A stretch of 64,000 nucleotides of DNA from Actinomycetota bacterium (lineage in GTDB: Bacteria; Actinomycetota; Actinomycetes; S36-B12): positions 80,554-144,553 of the forward strand of contig JAUXVJ010000025.1 of the NCBI GenBank assembly GCA_030684515.1, read 5' to 3'. The notes under the pieces were generated by a model. It ran no database searches and was not told the origin of the DNA. It saw only the letters and a list, made by a program, of their open reading frames with translations. This document shows positions 27,644 through 37,250 of the stretch, piece after piece (the stretch's first letter is position 1; every line of letters starts with the position of its first letter). A program made the position numbers and the translations under genes.

Positions 27644-28444
27644 TCAGATCGTTGCATGAATTACGTCGCCAGTGGTGACCATCACCGTTGTGGTGCCGTC
27701 ATCGACGAGCAAGTGTCCGTCATTGTCGACATCAAGCACCAGACCCCGCACAATGACCGAATCCGGCATCGTCGCTTCAACCACACGCCCAATGGAGGCG
27801 CACAGCGCTCGGTACTCCACTTTCAATTCTGGATCGTCCAAGCGCCAACGCTCCAGGCATTCTGAGAAGCCGGCGAGCACCGCAGCGAACAAGGCCTCAC
27901 GATTGGCACTGCCTCCCTCCAAGCTCACCGACGTTGCCGCGGCAATCGGCAGTTCAGCCTTGGCAGTCGACACATTGAGTCCGATGCCCACCACGACTGC
28001 GTCATCTCCGTGCACCTCGCTCAGGATTCCACCGAGCTTGCGTGAACTGTGATCCACAACCACGAGGTCATTTGGCCATTTCACTTCGGCCATGACGCCC
28101 GTCACTGCGCGGATGGCTCGTGCCGTTGCAAGTCCGGCCAGCAGCGGCAACCAGTTCCAGCTTGCTCTTGGCATGTCGGAGGGCCGCACCAGCACCGACA
28201 GCCAAAGGCCAGCGGAGTGCGGACTGACCCACTGCCGATCCAGTCGCCCGCGCCCAGCGGACTGGTACTCCGCCACGACGCACGAGCCCTCTGGCGCACC
28301 GGCCGTAGCAAGGAGCGCAACATCGCTGTTGGTCGACTCTGTGGTATCCACAATGGTGGGAATCGGGCCCGGCCAGGCACGAGCCTGAAGCTCGGCAATC
28401 ACAGTGGGCAGGTCCAGGGCAGTTCGCGCATCCTGATCGGTCAC
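27644..28444 (-). CDS. birA: Biotin--[acetyl-CoA-carboxylase] ligase
   Basis: A 266-residue biotin protein ligase without an N-terminal DNA-binding domain, so it cannot act as a BirA-type repressor. Motifs are TNSDVALLATAGAPEGSCVV, SAGRGRLDRQW for biotinyl-AMP binding and VKWPNDLVV with the catalytic Lys. A C-terminal SH3-like domain is present. It attaches biotin to the carrier domain of the acyl-CoA carboxylase alpha subunit encoded at 31006-32760. The gene is divergent from the carboxylase beta gene, sharing a promoter element with it. Confidence 0.95.
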   Translation of the reverse strand: MTDQDARTALDLPTVIAELQARAWPGPIPTIVDTTESTNSDVALLATAGAPEGSCVVAEYQSAGRGRLDRQWVSPHSAGLWLSVLVRPSDMPRASWNWLPLLAGLATARAIRAVTGVMAEVKWPNDLVVVDHSSRKLGGILSEVHGDDAVVVGIGLNVSTAKAELPIAAATSVSLEGGSANREALFAAVLAGFSECLERWRLDDPELKVEYRALCASIGRVVEATMPDSVIVRGLVLDVDNDGHLLVDDGTTTVMVTTGDVIHATI

Positions 28445-28449
28445 GCCAC

Positions 28450-28456
28450 TAAGGTA
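28450..28456. promoter_or_regulatory. Shared bidirectional -10 (TAAGGTA) between birA and accD
   Basis: TAAGGT (28450-28455) is a plus-strand -10 for accD; its start site would lie around 28462, just before the strong Shine-Dalgarno GAGGAGGG. On the other strand the same bases read TACCTT (28451-28456), exactly 6 nt before the leaderless birA GTG at 28444. One 7-bp element therefore appears to serve both genes. Confidence 0.5.
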
Positions 28457-28473
28457 ACGCGCGAGGAGGGCCG

Positions 28474-30066
28474 ATGAGCGCCGCAGCGAAGGATCCGAAG
28501 AGCATCGACAGTCACACCACCGCAGGCAAGGGAGCGGTACTGGCTGACTACGAGGCCGAAACCACCCGCCGCCAGCAGGAGGCCGTCACCAAGCAGCATG
28601 GCCGCGGAAAGCTGTCGGCCATGGAGCGCATCGAGCTCCTGCTCGACGAGCACTCCTTCCAGCAGGTCGACTCGCTCACCCGCCACCGATCACATGACTT
28701 CGGTCAAGAGAACTCGCGACCGCTCGGCGATGCCGTCATCACCGGCTACGGCACAGTTGATGGCCGCCCGGTCTGCGTCTTTGCTCAGGACTTCTCCACC
28801 TTCGGTGGCTCACTTGGCGAACTCGTCGGCGAGAAGATCGTCAAGGTGATGGACCTTGCCCTGAAGACCGGCTGCCCCGTCATCGGCATGAACGACTCCG
28901 GCGGTGCGCGTATTCAAGAAGGCGTGGCGTCGCTGGCCATGTACGGCGAGATCTTCAAGCGCAACGTGGCAGCATCCGGCGTGATTCCACAGATCTCGAT
29001 GATCATGGGTCCAAGCGCCGGCGGCGCCGTCTACTCCCCTGCGATCACTGACTTCACGATCATGGTCGAGAAGACCTCGTACATGTTCATCACAGGCCCC
29101 GATGTCATCAAGACCGTGACGGGTGAAGAAGTGGCGATGGAGGCACTTGGCGGCGCCCAGACCCACAACACCAAATCCGGTGTAGCCCACCACATGGCCC
29201 CGACTGAAGAAGAAGCCATTGAATACCTGCGCGCACTGCTCGGCTTCCTGCCCAGCAACAACCTCGAGGAAGCTCCGATCTTCGACACTGATGTGAGCCT
29301 GGAACTCAACGAGGACGACTACGAGCTCGACTCGCTCGTTCCCGATTCACCCAACCAGCCCTACGACATGCACCGGGTCATCGGACACGTCTTGGATGAT
29401 GGCGACTTCCTTGAAGTCCAGGCGCTCTGGGCACCGAACATCGTGGTCGGCTTTGGTCGCGTCGAAGGACACAGCGTTGGCATCGTGGCCAATCAACCAA
29501 TGCAGTTCGCTGGCACCCTTGACATCGACGCTTCAGAGAAGGCGGCTCGCTTCATCCGCACCTGCGATGCCTTCAACATCCCGATCATCACCTTCACTGA
29601 CACCCCCGGATTCCTGCCCGGCACCCATCAGGAATGGGACGGCATCATTCGTCGCGGCGCCAAGCTCATCTACGCCTATGCCGAGGCCACTGTCCCGATG
29701 ATCTGCGTGATCACGCGCAAGGCCTATGGCGGTGCCTACATCGTGATGTCCAGCAAGCACCTGGGCTCCGACATCAACCTGGCCTGGCCCACGGCAGAGA
29801 TCGCCGTGATGGGCGCCGAGGGCGCGGCCAACATCCTGTACCGCAAGGAGCTGGCCGAAGCCACCGATCCAGTTGCCAAGCGTGCGGAGTTGATCGAGGA
29901 GTACAAGGAAACCCTTGCCAACCCGTACCGCGCTGCAGAGCGCGGCTACGTCGACCGCGTGATTCAGCCACACGACACCCGAGTGGTCATCATCCGCGCA
30001 CTGCGCAATCTGCGAAACAAGCGCGCCAACCGCGCTCCTCGCAAGCACGGAAACATCCCGCTGTGA
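28474..30066 (+). CDS. accD5: Acyl-CoA (propionyl-CoA) carboxylase beta subunit, carboxyltransferase
   Basis: A 530-residue carboxyltransferase that moves CO2 from carboxybiotin to propionyl-CoA (or acetyl-CoA), forming methylmalonyl-CoA. Two crotonase-like halves are visible: the N-half with [16 protein letters not shown] and [13 protein letters not shown], and the C-half with [18 protein letters not shown] and [11 protein letters not shown], the two oxyanion holes. The length fits AccD5/PccB. A strong SD (GAGGAGGG) precedes the ATG. The next gene (epsilon subunit) overlaps its stop (GTGA). Confidence 0.94.
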   Translation: MSAAAKDPKSIDSHTTAGKGAVLADYEAETTRRQQEAVTKQHGRGKLSAMERIELLLDEHSFQQVDSLTRHRSHDFGQENSRPLGDAVITGYGTVDGRPVCVFAQDFSTFGGSLGELVGEKIVKVMDLALKTGCPVIGMNDSGGARIQEGVASLAMYGEIFKRNVAASGVIPQISMIMGPSAGGAVYSPAITDFTIMVEKTSYMFITGPDVIKTVTGEEVAMEALGGAQTHNTKSGVAHHMAPTEEEAIEYLRALLGFLPSNNLEEAPIFDTDVSLELNEDDYELDSLVPDSPNQPYDMHRVIGHVLDDGDFLEVQALWAPNIVVGFGRVEGHSVGIVANQPMQFAGTLDIDASEKAARFIRTCDAFNIPIITFTDTPGFLPGTHQEWDGIIRRGAKLIYAYAEATVPMICVITRKAYGGAYIVMSSKHLGSDINLAWPTAEIAVMGAEGAANILYRKELAEATDPVAKRAELIEEYKETLANPYRAAERGYVDRVIQPHDTRVVIIRALRNLRNKRANRAPRKHGNIPL

Positions 30067-30284
30067 GCTCGGAGCATGCCGAGCCCAAGCGCCCGGTGTT
30101 GCGTGTCATCAGCGGCAATCCCACAGAGGAAGAGCTCGCTGCGATTCTGGCGATCGTGGCCAGCGCCACTCCCGAGGCCGAACCCGAGCCACGGGTCTCG
30201 CTTTGGAATGACTACAGCCGAGGCATCCACAGCACGCCACGTCCAAGCCCCACAGCTTGGCGCGCCTCGACGATGCCTCAGTAA
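30063..30284 (+). CDS. accE5: Acyl-CoA carboxylase epsilon subunit
   Basis: A 73-residue protein from the GTG overlapping the accD5 stop. It contains the family pattern [20 protein letters not shown] followed by a short Pro-rich tail with SLWNDYSRG and [11 protein letters not shown]. The epsilon subunit holds the alpha and beta subunits together in actinobacterial acyl-CoA carboxylases. Position between accD5 and maf is the same as in mycobacteria (Rv3281). Confidence 0.88.
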   Translation: MSSEHAEPKRPVLRVISGNPTEEELAAILAIVASATPEAEPEPRVSLWNDYSRGIHSTPRPSPTAWRASTMPQ

Positions 30285-30287
30285 GGC

Positions 30288-30926
30288 GTGACCTCACTCG
30301 TACTGGCCTCAGCCTCCCCCGCCCGCCGGATGCTGCTGACCAATGCTGGCGTCTCTGCAGAGATCAGGGTGAGCTCAGTTGACGAGGAAGCGCTGGCTGA
30401 GTCGCTGGCCCCCATTGCACCGATCGATCTGTGCCTGGCGCTGGCCCGAGCCAAGGCCCGCGATGTCGCTCAGCAGTTCTCAGCAGCCGATGACGTCATC
30501 GTGCTGGGTTGCGACTCAGTGCTGGACGTCGACGGCATTGCCTACGGAAAACCCGGCGACGCAGACGCTGCTCGAGCTCGCTGGCAGCAGATGGCCGGGC
30601 GCAGTGGCTTCCTGCGCACCGGTCATTGGCTCATCGCTCCCAGTACCGGCCAAGAGCTCGGCGAAGTCGCCAGCAGCGAGGTCTTCCACGCCAGGCCAAC
30701 GGCGATCGAGATCGAGGCCTACATCGCCACCGGCGAACCACTGCAGGTTGCCGGTGGCTTCACCCTGGATGCCCTGGGTGGCGCATTCATCGAAAAGATC
30801 AACGGGGATCCTTCAAATGTTGTTGGCCTTTCGCTCCCCCTGCTGCGCCTACTACTGCAACAGTTCGAAGTGACCTGGACCGACCTCTGGGTCGGACTCC
30901 AGCAAGAAGGCCAGACCCAAGACTGA
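30288..30926 (+). CDS. maf: Maf-family nucleoside triphosphate pyrophosphatase
   Basis: A 212-residue house-cleaning nucleotide pyrophosphatase. LVLASASPARRMLLTNAG is the SxSPRR-like substrate loop, CDSVLDVDG contributes the metal ligand, and GKPGDADAARARWQQMAGRSG and GGFTLDALGGAFIEKINGD are typical of the family. The GTG start at 30288 lies 3 nt after the accE stop, with TAAGG overlapping that stop as ribosome site. It is part of the accD-accE-maf operon. Confidence 0.93.
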   Translation: MTSLVLASASPARRMLLTNAGVSAEIRVSSVDEEALAESLAPIAPIDLCLALARAKARDVAQQFSAADDVIVLGCDSVLDVDGIAYGKPGDADAARARWQQMAGRSGFLRTGHWLIAPSTGQELGEVASSEVFHARPTAIEIEAYIATGEPLQVAGGFTLDALGGAFIEKINGDPSNVVGLSLPLLRLLLQQFEVTWTDLWVGLQQEGQTQD

Positions 30927-30964
30927 CGGCCGTGGGCGGTGAGCATTCAGCGCCCTCTGGTCGA

Positions 30965-30970
30965 TACAGT
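30965..30970 (+). promoter_or_regulatory. Possible -10 box (TACAGT) upstream of accA3
   Basis: TACAGT lies about 35 nt before the accA3 GTG. The -35 is unclear. It would give a leader of about 28 nt containing the purine-rich GAGGAAGAGG. Confidence 0.3.
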
Positions 30971-31005
30971 GCCATCTGCATACACGCGAGGAAGAGGCCA
31001 ACGAA

Positions 31006-32760
31006 GTGCGCAAAGTACTGATTGCAAACCGGGGCGAGATTGCTGTCCGCGTCATTCGCGCCTGCAAGGACGCCGGGCTGACCTCGGTCGCTGTCTACGC
31101 CGAGCCTGACCGCAACGCGATGCATGTTCGCATGGCCGACGAGGCGTACAACCTCGGTGGCGAGACCGCAGGTGAGTCCTACCTCGTGTTCGACAAGATC
31201 CTCAAGGCCTGCGCTGACTCCGGCGCCGACGCTGTGCACCCTGGCTATGGCTTCCTGTCCGAGAATGCCGACTTCGCCCAAGCCGTCATTGACGCCGGCC
31301 TCACATGGATCGGCCCACCACCCGCCGCAATCCGCTCCCTTGGCGACAAGGTCTCGGCCCGGCACATCGCGCAGAAGGCTGGCGCACCACAGGTTCCCGG
31401 TACGGCTGAGCCAGTGGAGAGCGCCAAAGAGATTGTGGCCTTCGCCAAGGAGTTCGGCCTGCCAGTTGCCATCAAGGCTGCCTTCGGCGGTGGTGGCCGT
31501 GGCTTGAAGGTTGCCTACAAGCTCAATGAGATCCCTGAACTGTTCGAGTCAGCAGTGCGCGAAGCCACCGCAGCCTTTGGCCGCGGAGAGTGCTTCGTGG
31601 AGCGCTACCTGGACAAGCCTCGTCACGTCGAGACCCAATGCCTGGCCGACATGCACGGCAATGTGGTGGTCATCTCCACGCGCGACTGCTCACTTCAGCG
31701 TCGTCACCAGAAGCTGGTCGAGGAAGCGCCAGCGCCCTTCCTCACCGAAGCGCAGATCGCCACCCTGTACGAGTCGTCCAAGGCCATTCTCAAAGAGGCG
31801 GGCTACGTCAACGCCGGTACCTGTGAGTTCCTCATCGGCCAGGACGGCACAATCTCCTTCCTCGAGGTCAACACCCGATTGCAGGTTGAACACCCGGTTT
31901 CTGAAGAGGTGTCCGGCATCGACCTGGTCCGCGAGCAGTTCCGCATCGCTGACGGTGGCGCCATCGACTATCCAGACCCAGAGCTGCGCGGCCACTCCAT
32001 TGAGTTCCGCATCAATGGTGAGGATCCAGGTCGCGGATTCCTCCCCGGTCCAGGTGAGCTCATCGTGTGGCGTCCACCCAGTGGTCCCGGGATTCGCCTG
32101 GACACCGGTGCTCGCCTCGGCGATGTCATCGGCGGCAACTTCGACTCGCTGATCGGCAAGCTCATTGTCACGGGCAAGGACCGCACTCAGGCCCTTGAGC
32201 GTGCACGTCGCGCCCTTGATGAGTTCGTCATTGAAGGCATCGCCACAGCATTGACCTTCCACCGGGAAGTGGTGCGTGACACCCACTTCGCTCCGGCCGA
32301 TCCAGAGGCGACCTTCACTGTCCACACCCGCTGGATCGATGAGGACTTTGACAACAAGATCCAGTCCTATGCGGGATTCAGCGGTGGACTGGCAGCTGTT
32401 GATGCCCGACAGAACCTGGTCGTTGAGGTCAATGGCAAGCGGCTTGAAGTCAGCCTTCCTGGCGACGGTGTCATCGGCGGCGGCTCGAAGTCCAGCAAGG
32501 CACCAAGGTCCAGCGGCAAGAAGGCAACTGCGGTTGCCGACGGCGATGCACTCGTCGCGCCGATGCAGGGCACTGTGGTCAAGGTCGAGGTCACTGAGGG
32601 TCAGAAAGTTGCCATTGGCGACCTGCTCATCGTGCTGGAGGCCATGAAGATGGAACAGCCGTTGAACGCCCACAAGGCTGGCGTCATCACCAACCTCACT
32701 GCCGAGGCAGGCGCCACCGTTCCGAATGGCACCGTCCTGCTGGAGATCAAGGGCGAATAG
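31006..32760 (+). CDS. accA3: Acyl-CoA carboxylase alpha subunit (biotin carboxylase + biotin carrier)
   Basis: A 584-residue protein. Biotin carboxylase occupies about residues 1-450: [23 protein letters not shown]-grasp loop [25 protein letters not shown] Ser/Lys/Gly-rich linker (about 482-505) leads to the biotin carrier domain, with biotinylated Lys548 in EAMKMEQP. It uses ATP and bicarbonate to carboxylate its biotin for the AccD partner. The GTG start follows a GAGGAAGAGG stretch. It is the partner of accD5/accE5 and the target of birA. Confidence 0.95.
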   Translation: MRKVLIANRGEIAVRVIRACKDAGLTSVAVYAEPDRNAMHVRMADEAYNLGGETAGESYLVFDKILKACADSGADAVHPGYGFLSENADFAQAVIDAGLTWIGPPPAAIRSLGDKVSARHIAQKAGAPQVPGTAEPVESAKEIVAFAKEFGLPVAIKAAFGGGGRGLKVAYKLNEIPELFESAVREATAAFGRGECFVERYLDKPRHVETQCLADMHGNVVVISTRDCSLQRRHQKLVEEAPAPFLTEAQIATLYESSKAILKEAGYVNAGTCEFLIGQDGTISFLEVNTRLQVEHPVSEEVSGIDLVREQFRIADGGAIDYPDPELRGHSIEFRINGEDPGRGFLPGPGELIVWRPPSGPGIRLDTGARLGDVIGGNFDSLIGKLIVTGKDRTQALERARRALDEFVIEGIATALTFHREVVRDTHFAPADPEATFTVHTRWIDEDFDNKIQSYAGFSGGLAAVDARQNLVVEVNGKRLEVSLPGDGVIGGGSKSSKAPRSSGKKATAVADGDALVAPMQGTVVKVEVTEGQKVAIGDLLIVLEAMKMEQPLNAHKAGVITNLTAEAGATVPNGTVLLEIKGE

Positions 32761-32793
32761 CCGCCCGCCGCTGCCAACGAAAGGGAATGCAAC

Positions 32794-34188
32794 GTGACAG
32801 CGGTCGTAATCATCGGAGGCGGCCCCGGCGGCTATGAGGCTGCGCTGGTGGCCCGGCAGCTTGGCGCAGATGTCACGCTGGTCGACAGCGATGGCATCGG
32901 CGGCTCGGCAGTCCTGACTGACTGCGTGCCGAGCAAGACCTTGATCGCCACGGCCAACGTCATGATGACCACTGCTGAATCCAGCGGGCTCGGAGTGCTG
33001 CTGGATGGCCAGGAGGCCGCAGCTCATCTGCTCAGCGTGAATCTGGCAACCGTCAACGAGCGAGTCATAGCGCTGGCGAACTCACAGAGCCAGGACATCC
33101 GACTGAGTCTGGAACGCGCAGGTGTGCGCCTGGTCCGCGGCAGGGGTCGACTCAATGGCGCAAATTCAGTGCTCGTGGAGACTTCTGAGGGTGGCGAGTA
33201 CACCTACCGCGCGGACACCATCTTGATCGCCACCGGAGCCCGCCCGCGGCAATTGGCCGACGCGATGCCCGACGGCGAGCGCATATTGAACTGGGAGCAG
33301 ATCTACAGCCTGCCTGAAGTTCCGCCACGACTCATCGTTGTCGGATCTGGAGTCACCGGTGCAGAGTTCGCCAGCGCTTATCACGGGCTTGGCAGCAGCG
33401 TCGTGCTGATCTCATCACGTGACCGCGTGCTGCCCGGCGAGGATTCAGATGCCGCGGCGGTGCTCGAAGAAGTCTGGGCTCGACGCGGCCTTGAGGTCAT
33501 TTCCCGAGCACGAGCCGTGGCAGTGCGAAGAGAAGGCGACGGCGTCATCGTCGAACTCCAGGACGGTCGCTTGGTTGAAGGTTCGCATGTACTGATGGCA
33601 GTTGGCTCGATCCCCAACACCGAAATGCTCGGGCTCGCAGGTGCTGGAGTGGAGATCAATACCAACGGCTTCATTCGCGTTGACCGTGTATCGCGCACGT
33701 CAACGCGTGGCATCTACGCCGCAGGCGACTGCACCGGAGTGCTGATGCTGGCATCCGTTGCGGCCATGCAAGGTCGCATCGCCATGTGGCATGCACTCGG
33801 AGACGCAGTGCAACCACTGGACCGGCATCTTGTATCAAGCACAGTGTTCACCGATCCAGAGATCGCCACGGTCGGACTCACCCAGAAAGATCTCGACGAC
33901 GGCAACTTCCGAGGCGATGTCGTGATTTTGCCGATCACTGCCAATGCCCGAGCCAAGATGCAGGAGCAGCACGACGGCTTCGTGAAGATCCTGTGCCGAC
34001 GCGGCTCGCGACTCATCGCCGGAGCAGTTGTGGTGGGCGCCAACGCCAGTGAGCTGATTCATGTGCTCACTGTGGCGATCAATCAGCGGCTTACCGTTGA
34101 TGAGCTGGCAGGCGCCTTCACCGTCTATCCGAGCCTTTCTGGCTCAATTGCTGAGGCGGCGCGGCATCTGCACGTGACGTCTGAATGA
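32794..34188 (+). CDS. lpdA: NAD(P)H-quinone dehydrogenase LpdA-type flavoprotein
   Basis: A 464-residue pyridine nucleotide-disulfide reductase fold: FAD loop VVIIGGGPGGYEAALVA, NAD loop LIVVGSGVTGAEFASAY, second FAD motif YAAGDCTGVLMLAS and a C-terminal dimerisation domain. In true lipoamide dehydrogenases two redox cysteines lie in GG-x-C-x4-C; here the sequence is GGSAVLTDC, with Ala39 replacing the first Cys and only Cys44 kept. That is the feature of mycobacterial LpdA (Rv3303c), which reduces quinones rather than lipoamide. AAAGGGA upstream of the GTG is the ribosome site. Confidence 0.9.
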   Translation: MTAVVIIGGGPGGYEAALVARQLGADVTLVDSDGIGGSAVLTDCVPSKTLIATANVMMTTAESSGLGVLLDGQEAAAHLLSVNLATVNERVIALANSQSQDIRLSLERAGVRLVRGRGRLNGANSVLVETSEGGEYTYRADTILIATGARPRQLADAMPDGERILNWEQIYSLPEVPPRLIVVGSGVTGAEFASAYHGLGSSVVLISSRDRVLPGEDSDAAAVLEEVWARRGLEVISRARAVAVRREGDGVIVELQDGRLVEGSHVLMAVGSIPNTEMLGLAGAGVEINTNGFIRVDRVSRTSTRGIYAAGDCTGVLMLASVAAMQGRIAMWHALGDAVQPLDRHLVSSTVFTDPEIATVGLTQKDLDDGNFRGDVVILPITANARAKMQEQHDGFVKILCRRGSRLIAGAVVVGANASELIHVLTVAINQRLTVDELAGAFTVYPSLSGSIAEAARHLHVTSE

Positions 34189-34196
34189 CCTCGCGC

Positions 34197-34682
34197 CTAT
34201 AGCGGCTTCGGCGGCTTTCCACTGTCGTCGGCGAGTATGAGAATTCCCGAGACGAGGTTGCAGAAGAGCAGCGCGCACACGCCAAGCGAAGTGTGTTTGT
34301 AGGGGCTTCGCACGCCCTTGTGCATCTGAATGGTCATCGGGATGAACCAGGCCGCACAGATGATCCCGAATCCAAGAGTCACCAAGATGATGAAGCCAAG
34401 CACCACCCAGTTGATGATGGCCGCTATCAGATACATATTGCGTGGCGCGATGCTCCCGCCCACCTGTGCGGGCAGGTAATTGCCGGGCGCGACGGGATAC
34501 GAACCTTGATTCGGTGCCGCAACCCCAGCCGCCGGCCAGGTCGTTGGAACCGGAAGAGGTGCCGCGCTGGCCTGAGGAGTTGCCGTCGGATATTGCTGAT
34601 GCCCAGCATTCGGCATTGCCGCACCGCAAGCTGGGCAAAAGGCTGACGCGTAGGGAGCCTCATGGCCGTTGGGACAAGTCAT
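34197..34682 (-). CDS. Zinc-ribbon membrane protein of unknown function
   Basis: A 161-residue protein. It opens with a zinc-ribbon-like MTCPNGHEAPYASAFCPACG (two Cys, one His, then CxxC), then a Pro/Ala-rich linker (about 28-78). Two membrane helices follow at about 84-116 and 127-150, with a short KPPKPL tail. No enzyme signature is visible. The start has no Shine-Dalgarno, but TAGAGT stands 6 nt upstream. The gene is convergent with lpdA (8-nt gap) and divergent from punA. I do not recognise a named family. Confidence 0.75.
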   Translation of the reverse strand: MTCPNGHEAPYASAFCPACGAAMPNAGHQQYPTATPQASAAPLPVPTTWPAAGVAAPNQGSYPVAPGNYLPAQVGGSIAPRNMYLIAAIINWVVLGFIILVTLGFGIICAAWFIPMTIQMHKGVRSPYKHTSLGVCALLFCNLVSGILILADDSGKPPKPL

Positions 34683-34688
34683 CTGCGG

Positions 34689-34694
34689 ACTCTA
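34689..34694 (-). promoter_or_regulatory. -10 box (TAGAGT) of the zinc-ribbon gene, leaderless type
   Basis: On the minus strand TAGAGT ends 6 nt before the ATG at 34682. The same hexamer at the same spacing precedes the CBS-domain gene at 61246. Confidence 0.5.
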
Positions 34695-34759
34695 GAGCGT
34701 GTGCACCTTCGATGCGATGGATTTGCCGTCGGTTCGTGACCAAGCACCTACTGCGCCGG

Positions 34760-34765
34760 TAGATT
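34760..34765 (+). promoter_or_regulatory. -10 box (TAGATT) of punA, leaderless type
   Basis: TAGATT ends 7 nt before the GTG at 34773. This would drive the punA-pmmB-deoC-aldehyde dehydrogenase run. No good -35 was found. Confidence 0.5.
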
Positions 34766-34772
34766 GACACGG

Positions 34773-35588
34773 GTGACCGATCATCCAAGCACCATTGAGG
34801 CCCAGGATCGTGCGGCGCAGGCCGCTGAAGTGCTGATTGAACTCACCGGTGTACCCCAACACGATGTTGCCATTGTGCTGGGATCCGGGTGGGTGTCGGC
34901 AGGGGATGCCTTGGGCACAACGGTGGCCGAGGTCGCGATGACTGCGCTGCCGCACTTCACCTCTCCAGTTGTTGCCGGTCATGCCGGCCGGGTGCGCAGC
35001 GTTGATGCTGACGGTGTTCGCGTCCTGGTGTTCTTCGGGCGCACGCATCTGTACGAGGAGCGGGGCGTTGACGCTGTGACGCACGGTGTGCGAACTGCCG
35101 CTGCTGCCGGCTGCCGCACCATCGTGCTGACCAATGGCTGCGGCGGGCTGGATCCCAGCTGGCAACCGGGCACTCCGGTGCTGATCAAGGATCACATCAA
35201 CTTCACCGGCACCTCACCACTGCACGGTGCGCACTTTGTGGACCTCACCGATCTCTACAGCAGCCGACTGCGCGAGATCTGCAAGGCCATTGATCCAACC
35301 CTGCCCGAAGGAATCTACGGGCAGTTCCGCGGACCCATGTATGAGACTCCCGCTGAAATCGGCATGTTGCGAGCCATGGGTGGAACCCTGGTCGGCATGA
35401 GCACGGCACTTGAGGCAATCGTGGCTCGGTCACTTGGTATGGAGATTCTCGGGATCTCCTTGGTCACCAACCTCGCCGCGGGAATGAGCGGTGAAGCGCT
35501 CAATCATGAAGAGGTGCTGGCGGCCGGCAAAGCAGCCTCAACCTCAATGGGAGTCCTGCTGGGCCAAGTTGTTCGGGAGTTGGGGTGA
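34773..35588 (+). CDS. punA: Purine-nucleoside phosphorylase (trimeric PNP type)
   Basis: The GTG at 34773 gives 271 residues; a TTG 9 nt upstream overlaps the presumed -10 and is unlikely. VAIVLGSGWVSAGDALG is the phosphate loop. GHAGRV, GRTHLYEERGVDAVTHGVR and YGQFRGPMYETPAEIGMLR are trimeric PNP substrate-binding segments, and NLAAGMSGEALNHEEVL is the C-terminal gate region. It phosphorolyses guanosine/inosine-type (deoxy)nucleosides to base plus (deoxy)ribose-1-phosphate. The next gene begins inside its stop codon (GTGA). Confidence 0.94.
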   Translation: MTDHPSTIEAQDRAAQAAEVLIELTGVPQHDVAIVLGSGWVSAGDALGTTVAEVAMTALPHFTSPVVAGHAGRVRSVDADGVRVLVFFGRTHLYEERGVDAVTHGVRTAAAAGCRTIVLTNGCGGLDPSWQPGTPVLIKDHINFTGTSPLHGAHFVDLTDLYSSRLREICKAIDPTLPEGIYGQFRGPMYETPAEIGMLRAMGGTLVGMSTALEAIVARSLGMEILGISLVTNLAAGMSGEALNHEEVLAAGKAASTSMGVLLGQVVRELG

Positions 35589-37246
35589 CCCACGATCTGG
35601 GCCGGACTCTTGGTGCGGCTCAGGACTGGCTCGACAATGATCCTGATCCGCAGACTCAGGCCGAATTGGCCACCCTCATCGCCACCGCGCAGGCCGGCTC
35701 CCACCAAGCTCTGGCAGCGCTTGACAATGCCTTCGCAACGCGATTGAGCTTTGGCACTGCCGGTATCCGTGGTGCCCTAGGGCCCGGGCCCAATCGGATG
35801 AATCGCGTGGTTGTTCGACAAACGGCTGCTGGTTTGGCCCGCTACCTGCGAGCGCATGGCGGGGGCTCAGTTGTCATCGGTCACGATGCCCGCCACCGAT
35901 CAGCTGATTTCGCACATGATCTGGCGTCAGTGCTGACCCAGTCAGGGCTCAGTGTCATGGTGCTGCCGCGAGCCTTGCCCACTCCTGTGCTCGCATTTGC
36001 CATTCGATGGCTCGGGTGCGCGGCCGGCGTCATGGTCACGGCCAGCCACAATCCGCCTCGCGACAATGGCATCAAGGTCTACCTCGGCGACGGATCTCAG
36101 ATCGTGGCGCCAGTTGATGCCGAGATCAGTGCGGAGATTGATCGAGAAGTCGAGCTGCGCCATCTGGCACAAGACGATCCTGATGCCGAGTGGCTCACCT
36201 TGGACGAACAGGTGGTCGAGGCATACATCGACACTGCAACGGCGCTCGTCGCTGATTCGCATCATCGCAATGTTCGTGCTGTGTACACCGCAATGCATGG
36301 TGTGGGCGGAGTGCTGCTTGAACGAGTCTTCGCACGAGCCGGTTTTCCGCCAGTGATACCGGTACCCGAGCAATTCCAGCCCGACGCAGACTTCCCAACC
36401 GTTGCATTTCCCAATCCCGAAGAGCCAGGCGCGATGGATCTGGCATTGGCATTGGCTCGCGAGCAGGCAGTTGATCTCATCATCGCCAGCGATCCCGATG
36501 CCGACCGCTGCGCCATCGGCATCCCCGATACAGGCGACTCTGCTTGGCGCATGCTCAGTGGCGATGAAGTGGGCTGGCTGCTTGGTTGGTGGATGCTGCA
36601 ACGCGGCGCTCGCGGAACACTGGCCCAGTCGCTGGTCTCCGGCTCGATGCTGGAAGCCATTGCCAAGTCAGCTGGAGTGGACTACGACCAGACTCTGACC
36701 GGCTTCAAATGGATAAGCCGAGTGCCCAATCTGGCCTATGGCTATGAAGAAGCGCTCGGCTACTGCGTGGACCCGGCCAATGTGCGCGACAAGGACGGCA
36801 TCACCGCAGCACTGCTGTTCGCCGAAATGGCGGCGAGCATCAAGGCCAAGGGCCAGACCATTCAAGGCCTCCTTGATCAGTTGGCCCTTGAGCACGGCGT
36901 CTATGCCACCTCGCAGGTGTCAGTGCGAGTGAACGATCCGGCACAGATCACCAAGTCAATGCAGGCGTTGAGAAGCAATCCGCCTACTTCTATCGGTGGC
37001 TTCACGGTGATCGGTGTTGATGACCTCGAGCTGCCCACCGATGGATTGCCGCCGACCGATGGCCTGCGCTTCAACCTGGACGATGGCGGGCGGGTGATCG
37101 TGCGCCCAAGCGGCACTGAGCCCAAGGTCAAGTGCTACCTGCAAGTCGTGGAGCGGGTGCAAGGCGGTGACGTCCGCGCGGCCCGCGAGGCTGCCGGAGC
37201 CGCCCTGTCCAGGATCGCCGCGGACGCGCGCACATGGCTAGGGTGA
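35585..37246 (+). CDS. pmmB: Phospho-sugar mutase (PmmB-type, probable phosphopentomutase role)
   Basis: A 553-residue alpha-D-phosphohexomutase. The active-site phosphoserine is in VTASHNPPRDNGIKVY, the Mg site in DPDADRCAIG, the sugar-binding loop in EEALGYCVDP and the phosphate-binding loop in RPSGTEPKVKCYLQ. Although this family is usually annotated phosphomannomutase/phosphoglucomutase, its coupling to punA (4-nt overlap) and to deoC (4-nt gap) points to conversion of (deoxy)ribose-1-phosphate to the 5-phosphate. That substrate assignment is inference from context. Confidence 0.9.
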   Translation: MTHDLGRTLGAAQDWLDNDPDPQTQAELATLIATAQAGSHQALAALDNAFATRLSFGTAGIRGALGPGPNRMNRVVVRQTAAGLARYLRAHGGGSVVIGHDARHRSADFAHDLASVLTQSGLSVMVLPRALPTPVLAFAIRWLGCAAGVMVTASHNPPRDNGIKVYLGDGSQIVAPVDAEISAEIDREVELRHLAQDDPDAEWLTLDEQVVEAYIDTATALVADSHHRNVRAVYTAMHGVGGVLLERVFARAGFPPVIPVPEQFQPDADFPTVAFPNPEEPGAMDLALALAREQAVDLIIASDPDADRCAIGIPDTGDSAWRMLSGDEVGWLLGWWMLQRGARGTLAQSLVSGSMLEAIAKSAGVDYDQTLTGFKWISRVPNLAYGYEEALGYCVDPANVRDKDGITAALLFAEMAASIKAKGQTIQGLLDQLALEHGVYATSQVSVRVNDPAQITKSMQALRSNPPTSIGGFTVIGVDDLELPTDGLPPTDGLRFNLDDGGRVIVRPSGTEPKVKCYLQVVERVQGGDVRAAREAAGAALSRIAADARTWLG

Positions 37247-37250
37247 GATC

